The notes below the pieces were generated by a model. It ran no database searches and was not told the DNA's origin. It saw only the letters and a list, made by a program, of their open reading frames with translations. Shown here piece after piece: positions 51,545 to 60,500 of a DNA stretch of 60,624 bases (positions within the stretch are counted from its first letter, which is position 1; the number at the start of each line of letters is the position of its first letter). The position numbers were made by a program, and so were the translations under genes. The DNA is from an uncultured Eubacteriales bacterium (GTDB lineage: Bacteria; Bacillota; Clostridia; Lachnospirales; Lachnospiraceae), in contig CASECT010000028.1 of the NCBI GenBank assembly GCA_949286525.1, positions 1-60,624 on the forward strand, given 5' to 3'.

Positions 51545-53185
51545 ATGATTCAAGCGAGTAATATTACCTTACGTCTCGGAAAAAAAGCTCTTTTCGAGGA
51601 TGTGAACATCAAATTTACCGAAGGAAACTGCTATGGCCTGATCGGCGCCAACGGAGCCGGAAAATCCACATTTCTGAAGATTTTATCCGGGCAGCTGGAG
51701 CCCACCAATGGAGACGTCATTATTACACCCGGACAGCGGCTGTCTGTTCTGGAGCAGGATCATTTCAAATATGACGCCTACACCGTGCTGGATACGGTCA
51801 TCATGGGCAACCAGAGACTTTATGACATCATGAAGGAGAAGGAAGCCATCTATATGAAAGAGGACTTTACCGACGAGGACGGTATCAAGGCCAGCGAGCT
51901 GGAGGCGGAGTTCGCCGACATGGACGGATGGAACGCCGAAAGCGACGCCGCCACCCTGTTAAACGGCCTGGGTATCGAGACTGACCTCCACTATATGACC
52001 ATGAGTGAATTAAACGGTGCTCAGAAAGTCAAGGTACTGCTGGCGAAGGCCCTCTTCGGCAACCCGGACATTCTGCTTCTCGACGAGCCCACCAACCACC
52101 TGGATCTGGACGCCATCGCCTGGCTGGAGGAGTTTTTGATCAATTTCGAGAACACCGTTATCGTGGTGTCCCACGACCGTTACTTTCTGAACAAAGTCTG
52201 CACCCACATCGCCGATATCGATTACGGCAAGATCCAGCTCTACGCCGGAAACTACGATTTCTGGTACGAGTCCAGCCAGCTTCTGATCAAGCAGATGAAG
52301 GAAGCCAACAAGAAGAAGGAGGAAAAGATCAAGGAGCTCCAGGAGTTCATCTCCCGCTTCTCTGCCAACGCCTCCAAGTCCAAACAGGCTACTTCCAGAA
52401 AGCGCGCCCTGGAGAAAATCCAGCTGGATGAGATCCGTCCCTCCAGCCGCAAGTACCCCTACATCGATTTCCGTCCCCAGAGAGAAATCGGAAACGAAGT
52501 GCTCTCCGTGGAAAATCTGACCAAGACCATCGACGGGGAAGTGATTCTCGACAATATCTCCTTCAACGTGGGCCGGGAGGATAAGATCGCCCTGGTAGGC
52601 CCAAACGAGCAGGCAAAGACCGTGCTCTTCTCAATCCTTGCCGGGGAGATGGAACCGGACAGCGGCAGCTACAAGTGGGGTGTGACCACCTCCCAGTCCT
52701 ACTTCCCCAAGGACAACACCAAGATCTTCGACACCGACGACACCATCGTGGACTGGCTGACCCAGTTCTCCGAGATCAAGGACGCCACCTATGTGCGGGG
52801 CTTCCTGGGCAGAATGCTCTTTGCCGGCGAGGACGGCGTAAAGAAAATGCGGGTACTCTCCGGAGGAGAGAAAGTGCGCGTGCTGCTCTCCCGCATGATG
52901 ATCGAGGCCTCCAACGTGCTGATGCTGGATGAACCCACCGACCACCTGGACATGGAGTCTATTACCGCCTTAAACAACGGCCTGATCAAATTTCCAGGCG
53001 TGATTCTCTTCTCCTCCCGGGATCATCAGATCGTACAGACCACGGCGAACCGCATTATCGAGATTCTTCCCGGAGGCAAGATCGTGGATAAGATTACCAC
53101 CTACGACGACTACCTGGAGAGCGACGAGATGGCGAGAAAACGTCAGGTTTACTCCATGTCGGACGCCGACTCCGAGGACAATTAA
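51545..53185 (+). CDS. ABC-F family ATPase (YbiT-like)
   Basis: 546 residues with two ABC domains and no membrane spans, as in ribosome-acting ABC-F proteins. First domain: Walker A GANGAGKST, a degenerate signature SELNGAQ (residues 154-160), and Walker B LLLDEPTNHLD. A charged linker (about 240-300, rich in Lys and Glu) reaches the P-site tRNA in known ABC-F proteins. Second domain: the unusual Walker A GPNEQAKT (residues 352-359), normal signature LSGGEK, Walker B MLDEPTDHLD and SSRDH for the H-switch. The loss of the glycines in site-two Walker A and one signature suggests asymmetric hydrolysis, as in YbiT-type members. The ATG follows AAAGGA. Confidence 0.9.
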   Translation: MIQASNITLRLGKKALFEDVNIKFTEGNCYGLIGANGAGKSTFLKILSGQLEPTNGDVIITPGQRLSVLEQDHFKYDAYTVLDTVIMGNQRLYDIMKEKEAIYMKEDFTDEDGIKASELEAEFADMDGWNAESDAATLLNGLGIETDLHYMTMSELNGAQKVKVLLAKALFGNPDILLLDEPTNHLDLDAIAWLEEFLINFENTVIVVSHDRYFLNKVCTHIADIDYGKIQLYAGNYDFWYESSQLLIKQMKEANKKKEEKIKELQEFISRFSANASKSKQATSRKRALEKIQLDEIRPSSRKYPYIDFRPQREIGNEVLSVENLTKTIDGEVILDNISFNVGREDKIALVGPNEQAKTVLFSILAGEMEPDSGSYKWGVTTSQSYFPKDNTKIFDTDDTIVDWLTQFSEIKDATYVRGFLGRMLFAGEDGVKKMRVLSGGEKVRVLLSRMMIEASNVLMLDEPTDHLDMESITALNNGLIKFPGVILFSSRDHQIVQTTANRIIEILPGGKIVDKITTYDDYLESDEMARKRQVYSMSDADSEDN

Positions 53186-53215
53186 ACTACCGAATATTAT
53201 CAGAAAGGAAATGCC

Positions 53216-54484
53216 ATGGCAAACCCGGTCATCTTTCATGTGGATGTCAATTCTGCCTTCCTAAGCTGGGAGGCATGGGAACAAAAAGCCGCCGACCCCG
53301 ACGCCCCGGACCTGCGGGAAATCCCTTCCGCGGTGGGCGGGGACCGGCAGCAGCGCCATGGCATCATTCTTGCCAAATCCACTCCCGCCAAGGCCTATCA
53401 CATCCGAACCGGCGAACCCATCGTAAAGGCCCTGGAAAAATGTCCGACCCTTACCATTGTCCCGCCGAATTTCCCCGCCTATGTCAAACATTCCAGAGAA
53501 TTGATCTCTCTGTTAGAGACCTATGCCCCGTCCGTGGAACAGTATTCCATCGACGAAGCTTTCTGCGATATGACGGGGACCCGGACCCTCTACGGCGATC
53601 CTGTGGCATTCGCCCACCGGCTGAAGGACGAGATCCGGGATACGCTGGGTTTTACCGTCAATATCGGCGTCTCCACCAACCGTCTGCTGGCCAAGATGGC
53701 ATCGGACTTCGAGAAGCCCGATCGGGTGCACACGCTGTTTCCGGAAGAGATCAGAGAAAAGATGTGGCCGCTGCCCGTGGAGGAGCTGCTCTTTGTGGGC
53801 AAATCCACCAGCCGAAAGCTGCGGGAAATGGGAATTGCCACCATCGGACAGCTGGCACAGACGGATCAGAAGATCCTGATCTCCCACTTTAAAAAGCACG
53901 GGGAAATGATCTGGAAATACGCCAACGGCATCGACGTGTCCGATTTGATGACAAAACACGCCCAGCCCAAGGGCTACGGCAATTCGGTAACCCTCTCCCG
54001 GGATGTGACCGACTCTCAGGAGGCGAAGCTGACCCTGCTCTCCCTCTGCGAGATGGTAGGTGCGAGACTGCGTGCGGACGAGGCGAAAATCACCGTGGTC
54101 TGCGTCCAGATCCGGGACTGTGACTTCCACCAGACCTCCCGGCAGACTCAGCTCTTCTCCCCCACCAACAGCACCCAGAGAATCTATGACACCGCTTGCA
54201 CCCTCTTCGACGAGCTGTGGGACCACGCTCCGATCCGGCTGCTGGGCGTTACCACCAGCAAGGTGGAGACGCCGAAGGATGGTTTCGGAGAACAGCTGGA
54301 TCTCTTTGATCAGGAAAAAGCCGAAAAACTCCGGAAACTGGATTGCGCCATCGACGCAGTCCGCAGCAAATTCGGCGACGACGCCATTCGCCGCGCCGTC
54401 TTCATGGACGCAAAAACAGACCGCCCCTTTGGTAAGGGCGGCCTGAACAAAGCAAAGTTTGATGATAAAAGAAAACGGAAGTGA
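53216..54484 (+). CDS. dinB: DNA polymerase IV
   Basis: 422 residues of the Y-family. Conserved motifs: FHVDVNSAFLSWEA at the start with the first catalytic Asp, YSIDEAFCDMTG with the Asp-Glu pair, and the helix-hairpin-helix LREMGIATIGQLAQ. The C-terminal little-finger domain has GNSVTLSRDVTDSQ. Translesion polymerase without proofreading; the end KFDDKRKRK is basic and lacks a clear beta-clamp box that I can see. It follows the ABC-F gene by 30 bp and may be co-transcribed. A GC-rich stem inside its end is coding sequence. Confidence 0.94.
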   Translation: MANPVIFHVDVNSAFLSWEAWEQKAADPDAPDLREIPSAVGGDRQQRHGIILAKSTPAKAYHIRTGEPIVKALEKCPTLTIVPPNFPAYVKHSRELISLLETYAPSVEQYSIDEAFCDMTGTRTLYGDPVAFAHRLKDEIRDTLGFTVNIGVSTNRLLAKMASDFEKPDRVHTLFPEEIREKMWPLPVEELLFVGKSTSRKLREMGIATIGQLAQTDQKILISHFKKHGEMIWKYANGIDVSDLMTKHAQPKGYGNSVTLSRDVTDSQEAKLTLLSLCEMVGARLRADEAKITVVCVQIRDCDFHQTSRQTQLFSPTNSTQRIYDTACTLFDELWDHAPIRLLGVTTSKVETPKDGFGEQLDLFDQEKAEKLRKLDCAIDAVRSKFGDDAIRRAVFMDAKTDRPFGKGGLNKAKFDDKRKRK

Positions 54485-54492
54485 CCCCGATT

Positions 54493-55671
54493 TTATAATC
54501 CGAAATAATCGTCAATCCCGTTGGCGATCCCCTGCACCATCCGCTGTTGAAAAGCGGTGTCCTGCATGTTCCGGTCGTCGGAGGGGTTGGTCATAAATCC
54601 CATCTCCAGAATCGTAACCGGAACGCTGCTCCAGTTGATACCGGTCATCGAATCGTTTCCCGAAACGCCACGGTTCCTCAGTCCCGTAGCGCTGCAGTAA
54701 GCGTTCAGCACACACTGGCTCAGCCGCTGGCTCTCGCCGGACAGGCTGCTGATATAGGGATTAGCGGTGGAGGGCGCCAATGCCAACGCCCCGCTGACGC
54801 CGGAGTTCTCCACTCCGTTTCCGTGGAGCCGCACGGCAATATCCGCTCCCACACTGCCGGCGTACTGCGCCCGCTCCATATTGCTGATATTCACATCATG
54901 AGATTCCCTGGTCATATACACCGTATATCCGCGATTTTGAAGTTCTGTCCGAAGTTTCAGTCCCACTGCCAATGTCAGCTCATATTCCGGTACGCCTGTA
55001 GTAGTACCGCGGGTTCCGGAAGCCACCCTGGCCTTCGTGGCAGAAGATCCAGGACCGACGGGCTCCGGGGTACTGTCCCCGTTTCTCTGGTGGCCCGGAT
55101 CGATAACCACGACTCTCCCGGCGCTGCCTGCCGGCCTGGTTACCGATGGCAGCGCAGCCGTCTGATTTGTCGCCGGCTCCGGCGCAGGCGGTTCTTCCTT
55201 GGAAATGTAAGAGGCGCTGACAAATCCGCTCCGCTCCCCGTAAGTTACATAGTACCAATCCGGGGAAAACGCGCTGCTGGAAAGCTGCTGTCTGCTGCCT
55301 ATCACGGAGATCACTCCGCTGTCCATCCCCGGTCCTTCCCGAAAATTAACCCGGGCCGTGGTCCATACGGTCTGATCCTGCCTGGTAAATCCCGCCAGGG
55401 GATCCGCCTGATTTTCTGCGGTCTGGGAGGCGTCCGCTCCCTCCTCATTGCTTCCCCGGTCATCTTTACCGGCATTTTCGCTGTTTCCACCGGTTTTTTC
55501 AGAGTCCTTTTCCTCTTCCTCTGCAACTGTATCCGGCCCTTCGTTTCCCCGCTGCTGCAGGAAGGAAACGCCCGCCAATCCCAATACAATCACAACGACG
55601 GCCACAATGGCGATGACCAGGCCTTTCCTCTGTGAGCTGTTCATATCGCTCCATCTCTGGTTCAGATTCAT
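54493..55671 (-). CDS. N-acetylmuramoyl-L-alanine amidase (Amidase_3) with SH3 domain
   Basis: 392 residues. A single membrane anchor lies near residues 18-38; it is followed by a Glu/Ser/Asn-rich linker, an SH3-like domain (about 105-160, RVNFREGPG to RSGFVSASYI) and the zinc amidase domain. The catalytic set shows VVIDPGHQRNGD with a Zn histidine, ESHDVNISNMERAQYA and RLHGNGVENSG with another, and VTILEMGFMTNP with the catalytic Glu. It cleaves peptides from MurNAc in peptidoglycan on the outer face. The ATG is one base after the stop of the YhcH-like gene (TGATATG), so translational coupling is likely; an alternative ATG ten codons in has GGAG upstream. Confidence 0.9.
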   Translation of the reverse strand: MNLNQRWSDMNSSQRKGLVIAIVAVVVIVLGLAGVSFLQQRGNEGPDTVAEEEEKDSEKTGGNSENAGKDDRGSNEEGADASQTAENQADPLAGFTRQDQTVWTTARVNFREGPGMDSGVISVIGSRQQLSSSAFSPDWYYVTYGERSGFVSASYISKEEPPAPEPATNQTAALPSVTRPAGSAGRVVVIDPGHQRNGDSTPEPVGPGSSATKARVASGTRGTTTGVPEYELTLAVGLKLRTELQNRGYTVYMTRESHDVNISNMERAQYAGSVGADIAVRLHGNGVENSGVSGALALAPSTANPYISSLSGESQRLSQCVLNAYCSATGLRNRGVSGNDSMTGINWSSVPVTILEMGFMTNPSDDRNMQDTAFQQRMVQGIANGIDDYFGL

Positions 55672-55672
55672 A

Positions 55673-56131
55673 TCAGTTTACCCGTATCTTGAATACTATT
55701 TTTGAAACTTCCCTTTTCTCCCCCGGAGCAACCCCGGGCTTGTGGGCTTCATGGGGATAGATAACCACAAACTCCATATCGCGGAGGATAACCGGTTCCG
55801 TCTCCCCGGCATCCTCATAAAAAATCACATCCTTAGCGGAATTGTAAGGTTCCTTTACCTCCAGTTCCTCCCGATCCGCCAGATAGACGGCCTCCTCTCC
55901 GGAGACGATGCACTGCACGTCTATGTAGTGATCGTGCGCCTCGTACTTTGCCTCTTCATAAGACTTGGTCACATACTGCTGCACATTGGCGTAAACCCGA
56001 TCCCCATCAATCATATACTTTCCGACCTCCAGATCCCGGACTTTTCTCTCTCCGAGAAAATCCGCCACAGTCGCCAGCAAAGGCTCTCTGGCCACATAGT
56101 CTCCCATTCTGTTCAGATCTCCCTTTATCAT
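55673..56131 (-). CDS. YhcH/YjgK/YiaL family cupin-like protein
   Basis: About 152 residues. The family motif HDHYIDVQCIVSGEE appears, with E and H residues for a metal site in a cupin-like barrel, and IYPHEAHKPGV. E. coli YhcH (NanQ) is a sialic-acid anomerase and YiaL is a sugar-related protein, so an amino-sugar mutarotase role is plausible. The ATG follows AAGGAGG at 9 nt; an upstream ATG in frame lacks an SD. It is flanked by glmS and a cell-wall amidase in one transcript, which supports amino-sugar or peptidoglycan sugar handling. The substrate is not visible from sequence. Confidence 0.82.
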   Translation of the reverse strand: MIKGDLNRMGDYVAREPLLATVADFLGERKVRDLEVGKYMIDGDRVYANVQQYVTKSYEEAKYEAHDHYIDVQCIVSGEEAVYLADREELEVKEPYNSAKDVIFYEDAGETEPVILRDMEFVVIYPHEAHKPGVAPGEKREVSKIVFKIRVN

Positions 56132-56194
56132 GCGCCTTCTCCTCCTTTTCTGCCTGAGCGTTGAGCACGCATCCACACCTCTGATACTATAATT

Positions 56195-58033
56195 TTACTC
56201 TACCGTCACGCTCTTGGCAAGATTTCTCGGCTTATCCACATCCAGTCCCCGGGCTACCGCCACATAGTAAGCCAGAAGCTGCAGGGGAATAACCGCGAGA
56301 CTCGTTGCAAAATGCTCATCGGTCTTCGGTATGTAGGTCACAAAATCCGCCGTATCCTCAATAGCATAGTTGCCATAGGTGGTCAGTCCCATCAGGTACG
56401 CGCCTCTGCTCTTGCACTCCACCATATTGCTGACCGTCTTCTCAAAAAGACTCTGCTGGGTCAGAACGCCGATGACCAGCGTACCGTCCTCGATCAGGCT
56501 GATGGTACCATGTTTCAATTCGCCGGCCGCGTAGGCTTCCGAATGGATATAGCTGATCTCTTTCAATTTCAGGCTTCCCTCCAGACTGATGGCATAATCG
56601 ATCCCCCGTCCGATAAAGAAGATATCATTCGCAGCGGAATATTTGGCCGCGAACCACTGCAGGCGCTCCTTCTCCTCCAGAATCTTGGAAATCTTGTCGG
56701 GAAGCGTCTGCATCTCAGCAATCATACGTCTGTACTCGCTCTCTTCCAGCTCCTGGCGCACATAGGCAAACTGAAGCGCCAGGGTGTAGCAGGCGATCAG
56801 CTGCGTACTGTACGCCTTGGTAGTCGCCACGGCGATCTCAGGTCCCGCCAAGGTGTAGAACACATTGTCCGCCTCCCGGGCGATGGAGGATCCCACCACA
56901 TTCACAATGGCAAGGGTACGGATTCCCTTTGCCTTTGCCTCCCGCAGAGCCGCAAGAGAATCGGCGGTCTCTCCGGACTGGCTGATGATGATGACCAATC
57001 CATTGGGATCCAGCAAAGGTTTACGGTAACGGAATTCCGAGGCCAGTTCCACACGGACAGGGATCCTCGCCAGATCCTCCATCACATACTGGGCGGCCAC
57101 CCCTACATGATAAGCAGAACCGCAGGCAACAATATAGATCTGGGAAATATCACGGATCTGCTCCTCTGTCAGCCCTACCGCGGTCAAATCAATAGCGTCC
57201 TCCTTTACCACAGAATGGATGGTATCCGCCACAGCCTTGGGCTGCTCGTGAATTTCCTTCATCATGAAATGCTCGTAGCCGCCCTTCTCTGCCGCCTCCG
57301 CGTCCCAGGTAACCTCTTTCAACTCTTTCTCGATCTCGTCGCCGTCGATATTGTAGAAGGTCACATTTCCCTTCTGCAATCTTCCGATCTCCAGATTGCC
57401 GATGTAGTATACCTTGCGGGTATACTTCAGAATCGCAGGCACATCGGAGGCAAGATAGCACTCGCCGTCCTCCACACCGATGATCATGGGGCTGTCTTTG
57501 CGGGCAGCGTAAATCTCTCCGGGATAATCCCGGAACATAACCGCCAGGGCGTAGGAGCCGCGAATGCGCACCATCGCGTGATTGATGGCATCCACCGGTG
57601 TTCCGAGATATTTCTTATAATAATAATCGATCAGCTTGATGGCCACTTCCGTATCTGTCTCCGAATAAAAGCCGTATCCCTTCTTAATCAGTTTTTCCTT
57701 CAGTTCCTGATAATTTTCAATGATACCGTTGTGGACGCCCACCACATTCCCGTCATCTGCGATATGGGGATGGGCGTTTGTCTCCGAGGGTTCCCCGTGC
57801 GTCGCCCAGCGTGTATGACCGATACCGCAGCTGCCCCGCAGAGACTCCCCGTTGTCGGTCTTCTCCGCCAAAACCCGCAGCCGTCCCTTAGCCTTTACAA
57901 CCTCTACCGGATGTTCTCCGTCGCGCACCGCAATACCTGCGGAGTCATATCCTCGGTACTCCAGCTTCTCCAGTCCATCCAGCAGAATCGGCGCCGCCTG
58001 CCGGTTCCCGGTAAATCCTACAATTCCACACAT
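56195..58033 (-). CDS. glmS: Glutamine-fructose-6-phosphate aminotransferase (isomerising)
   Basis: 612 residues. The mature N-terminal Cys nucleophile (MCGIVGFTGN), GHTRWATHGEPS, and GVHNGIIENYQ form the glutaminase domain; SIS domains follow with ISQSGETADSLAAL (phosphosugar binding) and the C-terminal KPRNLAKSVTVE, the canonical ending. It makes glucosamine-6-phosphate for peptidoglycan. glmM lies 79 bp upstream on the same strand. That gap is too short for a glmS ribozyme, and I see none. The SD is GAGGAGG. Operon order is glmM-glmS-yhcH-amidase. Confidence 0.97.
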   Translation of the reverse strand: MCGIVGFTGNRQAAPILLDGLEKLEYRGYDSAGIAVRDGEHPVEVVKAKGRLRVLAEKTDNGESLRGSCGIGHTRWATHGEPSETNAHPHIADDGNVVGVHNGIIENYQELKEKLIKKGYGFYSETDTEVAIKLIDYYYKKYLGTPVDAINHAMVRIRGSYALAVMFRDYPGEIYAARKDSPMIIGVEDGECYLASDVPAILKYTRKVYYIGNLEIGRLQKGNVTFYNIDGDEIEKELKEVTWDAEAAEKGGYEHFMMKEIHEQPKAVADTIHSVVKEDAIDLTAVGLTEEQIRDISQIYIVACGSAYHVGVAAQYVMEDLARIPVRVELASEFRYRKPLLDPNGLVIIISQSGETADSLAALREAKAKGIRTLAIVNVVGSSIAREADNVFYTLAGPEIAVATTKAYSTQLIACYTLALQFAYVRQELEESEYRRMIAEMQTLPDKISKILEEKERLQWFAAKYSAANDIFFIGRGIDYAISLEGSLKLKEISYIHSEAYAAGELKHGTISLIEDGTLVIGVLTQQSLFEKTVSNMVECKSRGAYLMGLTTYGNYAIEDTADFVTYIPKTDEHFATSLAVIPLQLLAYYVAVARGLDVDKPRNLAKSVTVE

Positions 58034-58112
58034 ATTCTCAATCCTCCTCTATCTTGCTTGCCTGTCTTGCCGTTCCCGCTTCGCCTCTATGTCTTCACGC
58101 GTTTTTGAACTG

Positions 58113-59504
58113 CTACTGAGCCAGCTCATGGCCTCTGGCGCGGATCACATCCACCACCCGGTCCACATAAGCGTGACACTGCTCCTCAGATTCCGCTTCC
58201 ACCATCACGCGGATCAACGGCTCGGTCCCGGACTCCCGCACAAGGATCCGTCCGGTATCGCCCAGGGCGTCCGCCACCTCCTGCACTGCCTCACGGACCG
58301 CCTCATCGGCCTGGGCGGCCGCCTTATCTCGAACCCGCACATTTTTCAGAACCTGAGGATAAATCTTCAACTCTCTGGTCAATTCACTCATAGGCTGCTT
58401 TCTCGCCATCATTACCTCCATCATTTTCAGACTGGTCAGAATTCCATCGCCTGTGGAGGCGTATTTTGAGAAGATGATATGCCCGCTCTGCTCGCCGCCG
58501 AGACGGCAGCCGTTGGTCATCATGTACTCGTACACATACTTGTCGCCCACCGCCGTCTTGGCATAATCGATGCCCAGCTCGTCGAAAGCCTTATAAAGCC
58601 CGAAATTGGACATGACCGTGGTAACCACTGTATTGTTGGTCAGTTTGCCCCGGTCCTTCATATATCTGCCGTACACATACAGGATATGATCGCCGGAGAC
58701 CACCTGCCCCTTCTCGTCCACACAGAGGCAGCGGTCCGCGTCGCCGTCATAGGCGAATCCCACATCCAGACCGTTTTCCACCACAAACTTCTGCAGACCC
58801 CCGATATGAGTAGACCCCGCGTCCAGATTAATATTCGTTCCATTGGGTTCCGCATTGATCACATAGGTCTTCGCTCCCAGCGCGTCAAACACAGACTTCG
58901 CAATGTTCCACGCGCTGCCGTTGGCGCAATCCAGGCCCACTTTCACGCCCTTGAAAGAATAAAGCCCGAGAGAAATCAGATAACCGATATAGCGGTTCCT
59001 CCCGGAGACATAATCCACCGTTCGTCCGATTCTATCCCGCTTGGCAAAAGGCACCTGATCCCATTTTTTACCAAACAGTACCAGTCTGCCGTCAAGATAA
59101 TCTTCCACCAGAGAGATAACCGACTCCTCCATCTTCTCGCCCTGTCCGTTGATCAGCTTGATGCCGTTGTCATAGTAGGGATTGTGGCTGGCGGAAATCA
59201 TGATGCCGCACTCAAATCCATCCACCCGGGCAATATAGGCCACGGACGGAGTCGTGGTCACATGCAGAAGATACGCGTCCGCCCCGGAAGCCACCAGTCC
59301 GCTGACCAGGCTGTACTCAAACATATAGCTGCTACGCCGCGTGTCTTTTCCGATCACAATACGGGGCGGTCTTTCATCGCCTGCCCTGCGTTTCATCTCT
59401 CCAAAATACCATCCGAGAAATCTTCCTACCTGATAGGCGTGATCTGCTGTCAGCGTTTCATTCGCCTCTCCCCGGAATCCGTCTGTTCCAAAATACTTTC
59501 CCAT
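58113..59504 (-). CDS. glmM: Phosphoglucosamine mutase
   Basis: About 463 residues, close to the usual ~450. Start GTDGFRGEANETL, phospho-serine loop MISASHNPYYDNG, metal loop AYDGDADRCL, and the sugar-binding INLDAGSTHIGG typical of GlmM. It converts GlcN-6-P to GlcN-1-P for UDP-GlcNAc. The ATG with GGGAGA upstream is chosen over an earlier in-frame start that would sit in the promoter. Directly upstream of glmS, it fits the pathway order. Some residues resemble general phosphoglucomutases, but the STH motif and context favour GlmM. Confidence 0.92.
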   Translation of the reverse strand: MGKYFGTDGFRGEANETLTADHAYQVGRFLGWYFGEMKRRAGDERPPRIVIGKDTRRSSYMFEYSLVSGLVASGADAYLLHVTTTPSVAYIARVDGFECGIMISASHNPYYDNGIKLINGQGEKMEESVISLVEDYLDGRLVLFGKKWDQVPFAKRDRIGRTVDYVSGRNRYIGYLISLGLYSFKGVKVGLDCANGSAWNIAKSVFDALGAKTYVINAEPNGTNINLDAGSTHIGGLQKFVVENGLDVGFAYDGDADRCLCVDEKGQVVSGDHILYVYGRYMKDRGKLTNNTVVTTVMSNFGLYKAFDELGIDYAKTAVGDKYVYEYMMTNGCRLGGEQSGHIIFSKYASTGDGILTSLKMMEVMMARKQPMSELTRELKIYPQVLKNVRVRDKAAAQADEAVREAVQEVADALGDTGRILVRESGTEPLIRVMVEAESEEQCHAYVDRVVDVIRARGHELAQ

Positions 59505-59530
59505 TTCTTCTCTCCCATTCGTATATTGAT

Positions 59531-59560
59531 ATTTTATGATTTTCTCTGTTTTCGTTGCAA
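59531..59560 (-). promoter_or_regulatory. Candidate glmM operon promoter
   Basis: On the minus strand, TTGCAA (59555-59560), 18 nt, TAAAAT (59531-59536). Its -35 touches the T-run of the preceding hairpin. Confidence 0.5.
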
Positions 59561-59606
59561 AAAAACACCGTAAAAACAATATCGCTATTGTCCTTACGGC
59601 GTTTTT
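59559..59606 (-). terminator. Bidirectional terminator-like hairpin before glmM
   Basis: Stem CCGTAA..ACAATA / TATTGT..TTACGG (59568-59599) with a long T-run in the minus direction and CGTTTTT in the plus direction. It isolates glmM from the XRE gene. Confidence 0.7.
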
Positions 59607-59671
59607 CTCATGGGTTACTTGCACCCCGGACAATAACCCGCCGCGGCCGCGTCTCCCTCGTTTTCATTTGT

Positions 59672-59706
59672 AAAAAAAAACCTGTCCCACAGCATGCAGT
59701 ACAGGC
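59672..59706 (-). terminator. Terminator of the XRE regulator gene
   Basis: On the minus strand, CCTGT / ACAGG with a 15-nt loop and nine Ts. The region 59505-59794 holds no gene, only this hairpin, the next one and the glmM promoter. Confidence 0.6.
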
Positions 59707-59794
59707 ACTCTTGCAACTTCTGCTCATCTGACTGTTCTCTCATCTCAAAAATTCATAAAAATCTTTTATATTATACCCGGATACCACCCCTTTG

Positions 59795-60292
59795 TCAAAT
59801 ATCGAAGTCGCTGCACGCATCGTTTTTTCCACCATCCTCCACAGTACGCTCCACTTCTTCCGTCTCCGCATACCTGCTGCTGTCATAATCCTCTCCCCAG
59901 CGTTCGATAGACAGCTGAATCATATAATCCTGCACCTTCTTCTGGTCAGCGTCCGGCAGATAGCGATACTTATATAGCCATTGGCGCTCATTCATAGATG
60001 TATCTGCGAACAGTTCGTCGGACCGCAGTCTGTCCAGTGGAAAGGCATGAGGTTCATCCTCACGCCGCCTTCCCCCTACCAGCAGATCCTGTATCCGAAT
60101 ATCCAGCGCGTTGCAGATCCGCAAAAGGGTATAAATACTGGGCTTGGTCGCACCTCGCACGATAGAATTCAAACCGGAATTGGACACCTGGGCCTTCTGC
60201 GAAAGGATATACTGGGTCATGCCCCTCATCTCGCAGAATTCCCGAATCCGCTGTCCCAAAACCCCGCACTCTATTTCAAGATCGTATATCAT
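59795..60292 (-). CDS. XRE-family DNA-binding protein
   Basis: 165 residues. N-terminal helix-turn-helix (residues 12-72): LGQRIREFCEMRGMTQYIL, SNSGLNSIVRGATKPSI and LLRICNALDIRIQDLL. The C-terminal ~90 residues are charged (RWLYKYRYLPDADQKKVQDYM-like region before an acidic tail) with no named domain. The ATG has GGGAGA upstream. It is divergent from a response-regulator gene across a 208-bp T-rich intergenic region, so it may control that gene or itself. The ligand is unknown. Confidence 0.85.
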   Translation of the reverse strand: MIYDLEIECGVLGQRIREFCEMRGMTQYILSQKAQVSNSGLNSIVRGATKPSIYTLLRICNALDIRIQDLLVGGRRREDEPHAFPLDRLRSDELFADTSMNERQWLYKYRYLPDADQKKVQDYMIQLSIERWGEDYDSSRYAETEEVERTVEDGGKNDACSDFDI

Positions 60293-60500
60293 CTCATTTC
60301 GTCTCCCGGAATAGCAAAAGTATTTTTATTATCATACTCCTTTATTTCGGCATATCCTCTTACTTTTCGTGTCGTTTTTTCCTCTATCCCGTTATTTTTT
60401 GTTGTTTTTTGTTGTGACTTTTGACGCAATCATCTATAATAGAATACAGAACAAAAAATATCAGAGACATCAGAGTTGATCAGAGAAAGGAAGGATTCAA
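60293..60500. promoter_or_regulatory. Divergent intergenic region, XRE gene / response regulator
   Basis: These 208 bp are rich in T-runs, with GTTGTTTTTT-type direct repeats around 60391-60415. It holds the response-regulator promoter (below). I see no clear promoter for the XRE gene and no operator repeat. Confidence 0.4.
60412..60440 (+). promoter_or_regulatory. Response-regulator gene promoter
   Basis: TTGTGA (60412-60417), 17 nt, TATAAT (60435-60440), 60 nt before the ATG. Confidence 0.68.

Noticed and set aside
54421..54445. GC-rich inverted repeat at the end of dinB as a terminator
   Set aside because: It is inside coding sequence, has no T-run and ends over 30 bp before the stop.
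56034..58200. Possible glmS ribozyme before glmS
   Set aside because: Only 79 bp separate glmM and glmS, and no ribozyme core is recognisable there.
187..59977. Many long open frames on the opposite strand of real genes
   Set aside because: They lie antisense to clearly assigned proteins, lack SDs and have no family resemblance; GC-rich codon use creates them.
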